A stretch of DNA of 24,027 nt from JBPCOB01 sp051000715 (GTDB lineage: Bacteria; Actinomycetota; Actinomycetes; JALYNC01): the NCBI GenBank assembly GCA_051000715.1, contig JBPCOB010000144.1:1-24027 (forward strand), written 5' to 3'. Position numbers and translations under genes: made by a program. Below, one piece after another: positions 15,535-23,086 of the stretch. The notes beneath the pieces were generated by a model, which had not been told where the DNA came from, did not search any database, and saw nothing but the letters and a program-made list of their open reading frames with translations. The stretch's first letter is position 1; the number at the start of each line of letters is the position of its first letter.

Positions 15535-17142
15535 GTGAGCTCGGTCGTGGTCCAGCCGCAGGGAGCCTCGCGAACTCCGGTGAAGCCCGAGCGCGTGCGA
15601 CCGCACCCGTGGCACGGCCGGCAGGCCGGCCGCCCTGACCTTTTCTTGGCGGTGGGCGTCGCAGTGGTCACCATGGTGACCGCGGTCGTCTTCCGGTCCT
15701 ACCTCGTGCCGACCGACCCTTGGCACTACGTCGAGGCCGCGCGCAACTTTCCCTCACAGAAGTGGGTGCTGCTCGGGCTCACCCGATACGGCCTGATCCT
15801 TCCGCTGGTTCCGCTGGCCAGCGTCTTCGGCGACGCCGAGATCACTTACTACGTCGTACCGATCGTCTCCTCGGGCGTGCTCGCCGCGACCGTCTACCTG
15901 CTGGCCTCCCGGTTCTTCGGCCGCGCCGGCGGAGCGCTCGCCTGGCTCCTGCTGGTGACGAACCCCGTCGTCTTCCTGAACCTCAGCCGCGGCTACCCGG
16001 ACATCCCTTCCATGGCGCTGTTCTGTTCCGCCCTGTGGCTGGCGTTTCTCGCTCGGGACCGCATGGGCGCTGGGCGGCTGCCGGTATGGCACCTGCTCGC
16101 CGTCGGCGCCTTGCTCGGGTGGAGCTTCGAGGTTCGCGAGTCGTCGCTGCTGGCATGGCCGCTCGTCGTTTGGGTGCTGTGGCAACGCCGGGCCCTGCTG
16201 CGCACCGCCGCCCTCGTCGGCCTGCCGCTGCTCGCATGGGCCGCGGTCGACATCGCGCTCAGCAAGTGGGCGTACGGCGACCCGCTGCTGAAGTACCACG
16301 TGCTCGCCGGGCAGGACATCACGGCGGTGCCCGACCCGAGCGCCAATGCGGCCTACGTCGGCCGGCCCCGCTCGTTCTACGCCACCGTGATTCCCAAGGT
16401 GGCCTGGCGGCTGCCGGGTGGCCCGTGCATGGTCGTCAGCACCGTCGTTGCGGCAGCCGGCGTGCTGTTCCCGCGCCGCGCTGTCCGTTTCTTCGGCCTG
16501 TGGGTGACCGGGGTCCTCATCCTCTTCGTGCTGCAGGGCGGGTTCCTGAACCCGGCTCACCCGGGGGCGAGGCTCGACAACGGTCGCTACTGGATCGCCT
16601 TTCTTCCGGCCGTGGCGATCGCGGTCGCCGGTATCGCCACCACCGGCTGGGGATACCTAGGTCGGTCCGTCGACCGGCGCCGCGGGCTGGTGGTGGCAGC
16701 GCTCCTTGCGGCCGTGCTGGTCGCCCTTCCCGGCGTACCGCTGGTGCGCCTGGCGGGCACCAACCCCAGCCTCGCGCCCAATGGCGGCGACGCGCTCGAG
16801 CGGCTGCGCGACTACCTGGGCGACAAGGACCTCCGATCGGCGACCGTGTGGTCGGACTGGATGAGCACGCGGATCCTGCCCGCCTTCCAGCACCCGGCCC
16901 TCGGCGGGCGCAAGTGGCAGGCACGCCGCTTCATGAGCCTCTCCTCGTCGAAGAATCCGCGCTTCGCCATCGGTGACTACGTCGTGTTCTTCAGCGCACA
17001 CGACTCAACGTGCCCGTTCTGTCGCGACGTGCTCGCCCAGTGGCGTGCGCGGCACTCGACACTGCCCAGCGGGTGGACCGAGGTGTTCTCGACGCCAACC
17101 CGCAACGTGATCCTCTATCGCGTCGACGGCGTTTCCGGTTAG
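15535..17142 (+). CDS. GT-C-type membrane glycosyltransferase (GT39/PMT-like)
   Basis: A 535-residue membrane protein with about ten or more helices, of the kind that uses lipid-phosphate-linked sugars as donor on the outer face. The GT-C hallmark is the acidic motif in the first outside loop, TDPWHYVEAARNF (Asp61 and Glu67), followed by SRGYPDIPSMALF, another pattern seen in GT39-like enzymes. The Arg-rich cytosolic N-terminus precedes the first helix. The C-terminal soluble part of about 120 residues contains an unusual CPFC motif (residues 493-496). Start GTG 15535 lies ten bases after the flippase-like gene. Its stop is 22 bases from the stop of the converging GT2-FkbM gene. Acceptor and donor are not known. 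Confidence 0.85.
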   Translation: MSSVVVQPQGASRTPVKPERVRPHPWHGRQAGRPDLFLAVGVAVVTMVTAVVFRSYLVPTDPWHYVEAARNFPSQKWVLLGLTRYGLILPLVPLASVFGDAEITYYVVPIVSSGVLAATVYLLASRFFGRAGGALAWLLLVTNPVVFLNLSRGYPDIPSMALFCSALWLAFLARDRMGAGRLPVWHLLAVGALLGWSFEVRESSLLAWPLVVWVLWQRRALLRTAALVGLPLLAWAAVDIALSKWAYGDPLLKYHVLAGQDITAVPDPSANAAYVGRPRSFYATVIPKVAWRLPGGPCMVVSTVVAAAGVLFPRRAVRFFGLWVTGVLILFVLQGGFLNPAHPGARLDNGRYWIAFLPAVAIAVAGIATTGWGYLGRSVDRRRGLVVAALLAAVLVALPGVPLVRLAGTNPSLAPNGGDALERLRDYLGDKDLRSATVWSDWMSTRILPAFQHPALGGRKWQARRFMSLSSSKNPRFAIGDYVVFFSAHDSTCPFCRDVLAQWRARHSTLPSGWTEVFSTPTRNVILYRVDGVSG

Positions 17143-17146
17143 CGCT

Positions 17147-17177
17147 CGCGACGTCGTCAGCTAGTCACAGCGTCGCG
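17147..17177. terminator. Possible bidirectional terminator between converging genes
   Basis: CGCGACG at 17147-17153 pairs with CGTCGCG at 17171-17177 across a 17-base loop, and flanking T-G and C-G pairs can extend the stem. It sits between the stop of the GT-C gene and the end of the GT2-FkbM gene. There is no T-run, so it is a weak call. Confidence 0.3.
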
Positions 17178-20059
17178 GGTCGGGCCAGGACGCAGTCGTA
17201 CTCGATCACGCGCCGAGTCGGCCCGTCCCAGTTCACCGGGAAGAGCCCGGTCACCTCGAAGCCGGCTTGTTCGTACACCTCCAGCGCCTCCGGCAGTCGC
17301 GGCATCCCGGCGTAGATCGGCAGCAGAGCGAGCTCGGACTGCATCGCGACGACGTCACACTGGCGGTCACCGAGGCCGCGGAAGGCCTCGACGTCGTACC
17401 CCTGCGTGTCGAGCTTCAGGAAGAGCCGGCGGCCGCTGCGTTCCGCTGGCAACACGGAGTCCAGCAGTGCGTCCAGCCGTCGGACCGGCACCTTCTCCAT
17501 GTCGGGCCGGCCGAGGCTTTGAAAGCGGCGTACGCCGTACTCGCTGGCCGGGAGGGCCGAGCTGCAGGTCCCGGGTACGACGTACATCTCGAGTGACCCG
17601 TCCTCGCTGCCGAGCGCGAGCTGGTGCACCGTCCAGTGCCGGTCGGCGGCGGCCTTTGCCGCGAGAAGCGCGAACTCCCGCGGAACCGGCTCGAACGACA
17701 CGACGTGCCCCGCGAACCCGATCCGGCGCAGCATCTCGACGTACTGACCTGTGTTCGCCCCGACGTCGAGCACGCAGTTGACCCGGTACTTCTTCAGCAG
17801 GTCCCGAAGGTGCTCCTCGGCCAGCCAGCGGAACATTGCCTTGTCGCGCTCGGACTGTTCGACCCGGTCGATCTTGCGGCGCGCAACCGCGACCGCACGA
17901 GTCCCCAGTGGGCGAACTTCGTATCGCCGCCTCGCCACCTCGTCCCGCCCGGTCCGCTGCAGCCGCTCGAGCAGGACGGCCCCGGGAAGGAGCTGGACTG
18001 CCTCCAGCCCGGTGACCCGAAGCAGCCGGAAGACCAGCGGGCGGAGTCCGCTCACGGCGGGGTGGTCGCGGAGCGGACCGCCCAGCCGACTTCCTAGCGA
18101 GCGCACTGCCGGCCGTACCTGGCGCGCCACGAGACGGGCCGCGGAACGGTCCCCCTCGACGGCCACGACGACTCGGCGGGTGACCCGGCGCACCGAAGCC
18201 GTGTAGGCATGTCCAGCACCCCACCACAGCCGAGCGGAGCCTGAGATTCGCGTGGGGTCGGACGTCACTGTCTCGAGCGCCGTAGGCGCTTCCGCCCTGT
18301 CGCCGGAGACCGTGACGAGCAGGGTCCACTCTCCTGCCGCGAGCTGGGTCTCCGACACCAGGCGGGGCAGGTCGACGAGCCACCTGAGCGGCTCGCCAGG
18401 GCCCCCGGCTGCCACCGGAACCACGGCGTCGCGATTGCGGCGCAGGACCAGACCGAGCAGCCGGGAGCCGGGCGGAACCGTCGCCGTGGGTTCCAGCCGG
18501 GCTTCGACCAGCAGGCGGGCTCGCCGACCGTGCCAGCGAACTGAGTCGAGAATCGCAGTCAACGCCGTGGGCGGGTCGGTACTGTCGAGTACGACGGCGC
18601 CGTCCCCAGTCGCGGCGGCCGTCACCACGGCCCCCGCAAGCAGCACGGGCGGCGGCAGGTCACCGTCCAACGCCCCCGCGATGCCCAGCTGCTTGCTGCG
18701 CTCGCATCCGTCCCTACGAACGGTCACCCACAGCTGCCAACGGCCGTGCGGGAGTGGTAGGCCCTCCGCCGCTGATGCGAAATCCAGGGTGGCCTCGATG
18801 ACGCCGTCACCGCACCGGGCACAGGAGAACTCCAGCCGCTGAGTCCGTGGGCCGCGCAGTTCCATGACCCATTGCACGTCGTCGGCCAGCAGGCTCGGCA
18901 CCAAGGGCTCCCAACGGATCCTTAGCTTGCCGTCTTCGAGCCGGACCAGCTCTCGGCAGTAATCGAGGGCGAGCTCGCCGGTGATGTCGTAGTACGCGTC
19001 CGGAATCGCGTACCGGTCGTCGCGAAAGAACGGATACCTGGCGTACACCCGGCCGGCCTCTACAACCGGGTCGTTGCGACGTTCCCGGTACTCGAACTCG
19101 ACCAGTGCTACCAGCTCATCCACCCGGTTGTTCCGGACCAGGTGCAGGCGGATCCGGTCGAACGACGCGAAGTCGGCGTACACCTCCACCGGGATGAAGT
19201 CGACGAGCAGCTCACTGGCGAGCCGCGTGAAGTCGGCGCGGAGCTCCGTCGACAAGGTGGGGAAGCGGCGGCGGAACTTCCCACAGATCTCCACTTCGGC
19301 GAAACGCCGGAGCAGCTCGTTGCGCCGGTCGCCGGGCTCCGTGTGGCGCTCGACCACTTCGAGGACCCGACGTACGATGCCGAAGAAGCTGGCCGGGTCA
19401 GGCACCTCGAGGGTCAGGTGCGGCTGACCGTGCTGCCGTACCAGGTAGTAGCAGTCGTAGTCGGCAACGATTGAGATGACATCGGCCAGGAAGTACGCCG
19501 GAACGACGAACGGTTGCTCCTCCGCCAACCGCACACCCTCGGCGAATCGAAGGCCGTAACGTTGCACGAGTGACCGACGGAACAGCTTGTGGGCGGTGAG
19601 GCTGTAGACGGCCGACGTGCTGAACAGGTCGCCGCGCTCGATATTGCCTAGGTCGAAAAGCTTCCTGGGCGCGATTCTTCCCACGCCGGTGATGCGGCCG
19701 AGCACGATGTCGGAGTTGTTGCGGCGGGCCATGTCATACATCCGCTCGAGCGCCTCGGCTCCGAGGTAGTCGTCGGCGTCCAGGAAGAACAAGTACTCGC
19801 CCCGGCTGACGTCGGTACCGACGTTGCGGGGGCGGCCCGGGGCGCCTGAGTTCTCCTGGTGAATCACGACCACGTTCGCGTGCCGGGCGGCAATAGCGTC
19901 GAGTTTTTCCGCGCTCCCGTCGGTGGACCCGTCATCCACGGCGATGAGCTCGAGACGATCGAAGCCGATCGACTGCCGCCGTACGGAGTCGAGGCACCGG
20001 TCGAGGAAGCGCGCGGAGTTGTAGACCGGCACGATGACACTGACGAGCGGTGCGCTCAC
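17165..20059 (-). CDS. Two-domain protein: GT2 glycosyltransferase fused to FkbM-family methyltransferase
   Basis: A 964-residue cytosolic enzyme, probably adding and O-methylating sugars of the same glycan. I chose GTG 20059 because GGAG lies six bases upstream and the product starts right at the GT2 fold. The longer frame (ATG 20146, or on to 20212) would reach into the tRNA gene. The N-terminal GT2 domain has SVIVPVYNSARFLDRCLDSV, DDGSTDGS (42-49), ENSGAPGRPRNVG and FLDADDYLG (metal-binding Asp at 94-97). The middle (about 300-650) looks like beta-rich linker modules such as those in TarS-like transferases. A C-terminal FkbM domain from about 755 shows VLDVGANTGQYVEML (SAM site), VVSFEPVPREF, LALGSEDGSLEMYV, RRLDALLD and FLKLDTQGYDVEAFRGL. 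All key residues are present. Confidence 0.92.
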   Translation of the reverse strand: MSAPLVSVIVPVYNSARFLDRCLDSVRRQSIGFDRLELIAVDDGSTDGSAEKLDAIAARHANVVVIHQENSGAPGRPRNVGTDVSRGEYLFFLDADDYLGAEALERMYDMARRNNSDIVLGRITGVGRIAPRKLFDLGNIERGDLFSTSAVYSLTAHKLFRRSLVQRYGLRFAEGVRLAEEQPFVVPAYFLADVISIVADYDCYYLVRQHGQPHLTLEVPDPASFFGIVRRVLEVVERHTEPGDRRNELLRRFAEVEICGKFRRRFPTLSTELRADFTRLASELLVDFIPVEVYADFASFDRIRLHLVRNNRVDELVALVEFEYRERRNDPVVEAGRVYARYPFFRDDRYAIPDAYYDITGELALDYCRELVRLEDGKLRIRWEPLVPSLLADDVQWVMELRGPRTQRLEFSCARCGDGVIEATLDFASAAEGLPLPHGRWQLWVTVRRDGCERSKQLGIAGALDGDLPPPVLLAGAVVTAAATGDGAVVLDSTDPPTALTAILDSVRWHGRRARLLVEARLEPTATVPPGSRLLGLVLRRNRDAVVPVAAGGPGEPLRWLVDLPRLVSETQLAAGEWTLLVTVSGDRAEAPTALETVTSDPTRISGSARLWWGAGHAYTASVRRVTRRVVVAVEGDRSAARLVARQVRPAVRSLGSRLGGPLRDHPAVSGLRPLVFRLLRVTGLEAVQLLPGAVLLERLQRTGRDEVARRRYEVRPLGTRAVAVARRKIDRVEQSERDKAMFRWLAEEHLRDLLKKYRVNCVLDVGANTGQYVEMLRRIGFAGHVVSFEPVPREFALLAAKAAADRHWTVHQLALGSEDGSLEMYVVPGTCSSALPASEYGVRRFQSLGRPDMEKVPVRRLDALLDSVLPAERSGRRLFLKLDTQGYDVEAFRGLGDRQCDVVAMQSELALLPIYAGMPRLPEALEVYEQAGFEVTGLFPVNWDGPTRRVIEYDCVLARPATL

Positions 20060-20187
20060 AGCACGCTCCAGGCCGCGACCGATCGGCGCCACAGGAGCTA
20101 CGAGGGCATCCCCACCCACCTCTACACCTCTGCTCGTCACGGCCATCAACCAGTACCCAACTCGCACGGCGTGCGCGGAGGGCGGAG

Positions 20188-20274
20188 CGGTGGAGGTGGG
20201 ATTTGAACCCACGGACGGGTTGCCCCGTCACACGCTTTCGAGGCGTGCGCGCTCGGCCGCTACGCGACTCCACC
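20188..20274 (-). tRNA. tRNA-Ser, anticodon CGA
   Basis: Read on the minus strand, the 87-base gene folds as a class II tRNA. The acceptor stem GGTGGAG pairs with CTCCACC and the discriminator base is G. The D-arm GCGTAGCGGCCGAGCGC is typical of serine tRNAs. The anticodon stem CACGC/GCGTG holds the loop CTCGAAA, so the anticodon is CGA and it reads UCG. A long variable arm GACGGG-GCAA-CCCGTC and a T-arm with GGGTTCAAATCCC follow. CCA is not encoded. Confidence 0.96.
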
Positions 20275-20382
20275 GAACGGGAGCCTACCGAAGCGACCGC
20301 TGGCGCCTCGAAGCATGATCGCAACAGGTGGGCGCGGTCCGGCGAGCACGCCGACAGTTACTGGGAGCGGTCGCCGACTCGG

Positions 20383-21203
20383 TCACACGACCTTGAGCAA
20401 CGACGAACCGGCCAGGGCTTCCAGTGACAGGGTCTTGTAGCCGACCTTGTCGAACAGCACCGTGATCCGGTCTCCCTCGTCGCGCATGACGGTGCCCGCC
20501 CCACTCGCGGTGCTCGACCCGAAGCGAAGAACCGGCGTAGCCCCAGGTCCTCGGGCCGATAGAACAGGACGGCCTGAGCCGGCTCCGCGCGCCGGGCCGC
20601 CGGCAGTCCGGCGTGGTACGCCGCCGCTCGCAGACCGAGCGACGACAGCGACTCGGCAAAGGAGTCCGCGTCCTTGCGGGTCGCGGCGTAGACGATCCCC
20701 GGGCTTGACCTGTGCCGCCGCCCGAAGCTGCACCGCCTCCCGAAGCTGCACCGCCTCCCGTTTGCCTCCCTCGTCCTGGAAGCTCTCCACCGCGAGGAAG
20801 AGGTTGGGCCGGTCGAAGCCGTGGACGATCTCCAGCGGGTCTCGAAGGCCGAGCCGCTCGATGATCTTCGTCCGGACTGGCGGCGCCGTGGTTTCGGTGA
20901 GGGCGCACACCGTCGGATGCCCGAGTTGCTCGATCGCGGCGCCCAGCCGCAGATAGTCCGGGCGGAAGTCGTGACCCCAGGAGGAGACGCAATGGGCCTC
21001 GTCGACGACGAACAAGCCAGTAGGCCGCTCACCTGGTCCCGCTGAGGGCGATCAGCGTGGAGACCACGAGGGTCGGGCCCTCGAGAGCAGCGCGGGCAGC
21101 TGGTAGACCGCCGACTTGCCGGCCCGGTCGGCATCACCACGAGGGCGTCGCGGCCGCCGAGCACCGGCGCCTTGGCCCGGAGCGGCCGGGCCACCGCGTT
21201 CAG
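20383..21203 (-). pseudogene. Decayed RecQ-like DNA helicase
   Basis: Pieces of a RecQ helicase remain in order but in changing frames. GRDALVVMPTG leads into a Walker A region that reads AGKSAVYQLPALL only after one lost base is restored. LVVSTLIAL follows. Motif II is FVVDEAHCVSSWGHDFRPDY, then RLGLRDPLEIVHGFDRPNLF. After another frame change come GIVYAATRKDADSFAESL and AAYHAGLPAARR. This runs directly into AEPAQAVLFYRPEDLG, skipping the usual motif V-VI region, and the end is AGTVMRDEGDRITVLFDKVG. The segment between motif Ia and motif II is also missing. About 270 residues' worth of DNA remains of a normal 500-600. The large internal losses cannot be base-calling errors, so this is a true pseudogene. 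Confidence 0.85.
20723..20758. repeat. 18-bp perfect tandem duplication inside the recQ remnant
   Basis: Two identical 18-base units (CGAAGCTGCACCGCCTCC) stand head to tail. On the coding strand they give a duplicated six-residue unit REAVQL. This looks like a replication-slippage event in a gene no longer under selection. Confidence 0.9.
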
Positions 21204-21262
21204 CCGGGAGGACTTCTTGCAGCCCTGCCGCGTCTTCGACGCCAGGTACCAGGGTGCGGGCC

Positions 21263-21278
21263 AGCGGTAAGTACCGCT
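21263..21278. promoter_or_regulatory. 16-bp perfect inverted repeat, possible operator
   Basis: AGCGGTA-AG-TACCGCT is a perfect 7-base inverted repeat with a two-base centre, about 160 bases before the M4 protease start and just beyond the recQ remnant. Its size suits a dimeric regulator. No second copy was noticed in the window, and no regulator gene is adjacent. Confidence 0.35.
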
Positions 21279-21285
21279 AACCGAA

Positions 21286-21309
21286 AGATGCACCGTGAGA
21301 TGCACCGTG
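21286..21309. repeat. 12-bp perfect tandem repeat upstream of the protease gene
   Basis: AGATGCACCGTG occurs twice without spacing, beginning eight bases after the inverted repeat. It may be a direct-repeat regulator site or a slippage product in non-coding DNA. The rest of the 21204-21438 gap shows no other gene. Confidence 0.8.
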
Positions 21310-21438
21310 GGGGTTGAATCCGGTCAAAGAGGGGTAGATGCTCCATTAAGCCCGCTCATTCGTCCTCTGCCAAGTCCTGATGCGGGCTCCCCATCGCGCC
21401 GTCGGCCGTTTGCGGCTACCCCTACACCTTGAGGTGCC

Positions 21439-22977
21439 ATGCGTCGCAGCACTGCCCTTCTCAGCTCCTGTCTGCTCTTCGGTACGGCGTTCGCCGCGAC
21501 CGGAACGGCTACCGCCAACCCCACGCCCTCAGCCTTCGACCGGGGCCTGACCGGAGTCCGTGCGCACGCGGCGGACGCCCGATATTCGTCCGACCAGACC
21601 TTCGCCGTACGGTCGGTACTCACTGACCGGGACGGCATCGAGCACGTTCGGATGGACCGCTACTTCCGCGGCCTCCCGGTGCTCGGCGGCGACCTCGTCG
21701 TCCACTCGGCCCGCGGCGGTGCGTACCGCGGCGTGAGCACGACGCTGCGCGTCGCGCCGAGAGTCTCGACCACCCCGCGCGTACCGGCGGCTTCGGCGGC
21801 TAGCCTGGCCGTTGCTGCCTCGCCGGCACTCAACCGGGTCCCCTCGGTGCCCAAGCTGGCCGTCTTCGCCCGTACCGGCGCCCCGCAGTTGGCGTACGCC
21901 GTCCTGGTGACCGGCATGCAGCGCGACGGCACCCCGAGCGAGCGGACCGTCGTCCTGAGCGCGGCCACCGGCCGGGTGCTCGACTCCTATGAGGGGATCG
22001 AGACCGCGGCCGGCAGCGGCAAGGGATTCTTCAACGGCACCGTGGCGCTGGAGACCACGCCGATCAGCGGCGGCTACAGCCTCAAGGACCCGAGCCGCGG
22101 CAACCAGTACACGCTCGACATGGGCAACAAGCAGGGCGGCAGCGGCACCCTGTTCACCGACGCCGACAACATCTGGGGCGACGGGACGCTGGCCAACCGG
22201 CAGACCACCGGGGTCGACGCCCAGTACGGCACCGCCGAGACCTGGGACTACTACAAGAACGTCCACGGCCGCAACGGCATCGCCAACGACGGCAAGGGCG
22301 CCTACAACCGGGTCCACTACAGCCGCAACTACAACAACGCCTACTGGTCGGACTCCTGCTTCTGCATGACCTACGGCGACGGGGACGGGACCACCTACAA
22401 CCCGTTCGACTCCCTCGACGTGGCCGGCCACGAGATGAGCCACGGCGTCACCAGCCGAACCGCGAACCTCACCTACTCCGGTGAGTCCGGCGGGATCAAC
22501 GAGTCCAACAGCGACATCTTCGGGACCATGGTCGAGTTCTACGCCAACAACCCGAACGACGCGCCGGACTACCTGATCGGCGAGAAGCTCCGTAGGGATG
22601 GCAGCAAGCCGCTGCGCTGGATGGACCAGCCGTCGAAGGACGGCGCCTCCAAGGACTGCTGGTACTCCGGCGTCGGCAGCCTCGACGTCCACTACTCCTC
22701 GGGCGTGGGCAACCACTTCTACTACCTGCTCGCGGTCGGCAGCGGCACCACCGGCTACGGCACCAGCCCGACCTGCAACAACTCGACCGTGACGGGCATC
22801 GGCAACGCCGCCGCGGAGAAGATCTGGTATCGGGCGCTGACGGTCTACATGACCTCCAGCACGAACTACGCCGGGGCCAGGACGGCGACGCTCAACGCCG
22901 CCCGCGACCTCTACCTGACTGGCAGCACCCAGTACAACGCGGTCGCCGCCGCGTGGTCGGCCGTCAGCGTCAACTAG
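21439..22977 (+). CDS. Secreted M4-family (thermolysin-like) zinc metalloprotease precursor
   Basis: An exported protease of 512 residues. ATG 21439 follows TTGAGGTG. The signal peptide is MRRSTALLSSCLLFGTAFAA with a cleavage region near TATANPTPSA. A propeptide with an FTP-like segment (RMDRYFRGLPVLGGDLVVH) extends to about residue 195. In the catalytic domain, the zinc motif HEMSH is at 331-335 (His331, Glu332, His335). The third ligand Glu355 in GGINESNSDIFG is 24 residues after the first histidine, as in thermolysin. CFCMTYGDGDG precedes the zinc motif, and its close cysteine pair is unusual. The C-terminal His in SLDVHYSSGVGNHFYYLL is the transition-state histidine region. All active-site elements are present. 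A strong hairpin terminator follows. Confidence 0.96.
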   Translation: MRRSTALLSSCLLFGTAFAATGTATANPTPSAFDRGLTGVRAHAADARYSSDQTFAVRSVLTDRDGIEHVRMDRYFRGLPVLGGDLVVHSARGGAYRGVSTTLRVAPRVSTTPRVPAASAASLAVAASPALNRVPSVPKLAVFARTGAPQLAYAVLVTGMQRDGTPSERTVVLSAATGRVLDSYEGIETAAGSGKGFFNGTVALETTPISGGYSLKDPSRGNQYTLDMGNKQGGSGTLFTDADNIWGDGTLANRQTTGVDAQYGTAETWDYYKNVHGRNGIANDGKGAYNRVHYSRNYNNAYWSDSCFCMTYGDGDGTTYNPFDSLDVAGHEMSHGVTSRTANLTYSGESGGINESNSDIFGTMVEFYANNPNDAPDYLIGEKLRRDGSKPLRWMDQPSKDGASKDCWYSGVGSLDVHYSSGVGNHFYYLLAVGSGTTGYGTSPTCNNSTVTGIGNAAAEKIWYRALTVYMTSSTNYAGARTATLNAARDLYLTGSTQYNAVAAAWSAVSVN

Positions 22978-22994
22978 CACTGTCCCACCTTTGC

Positions 22995-23028
22995 CAGCAG
23001 GCCCTCGGCTTCGGCCGGGGGCCTGCTG
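22995..23028 (+). terminator. Strong hairpin terminator after the M4 protease gene
   Basis: A 15-base stem (14 Watson-Crick pairs plus one T-G) closes a TTCG tetraloop: CAGCAGGCCCTCGGC on the left and GCCGGGGGCCTGCTG on the right. It starts 18 bases after the stop. No T-run follows, which is common for terminators of high-GC actinomycetes. Confidence 0.85.
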
Positions 23029-23086
23029 CATGATGTCTCGAAGCGGTGACCCCTGCGACCGGTCCGCCCGAACTCCAGGGGATGCC

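Noticed and set aside
20060..20212. N-terminal extension of the GT2-FkbM protein
   Set aside because: It would overlap the tRNA-Ser gene, and the added residues show no family similarity. A GTG with a good Shine-Dalgarno lies just before the GT2 domain.
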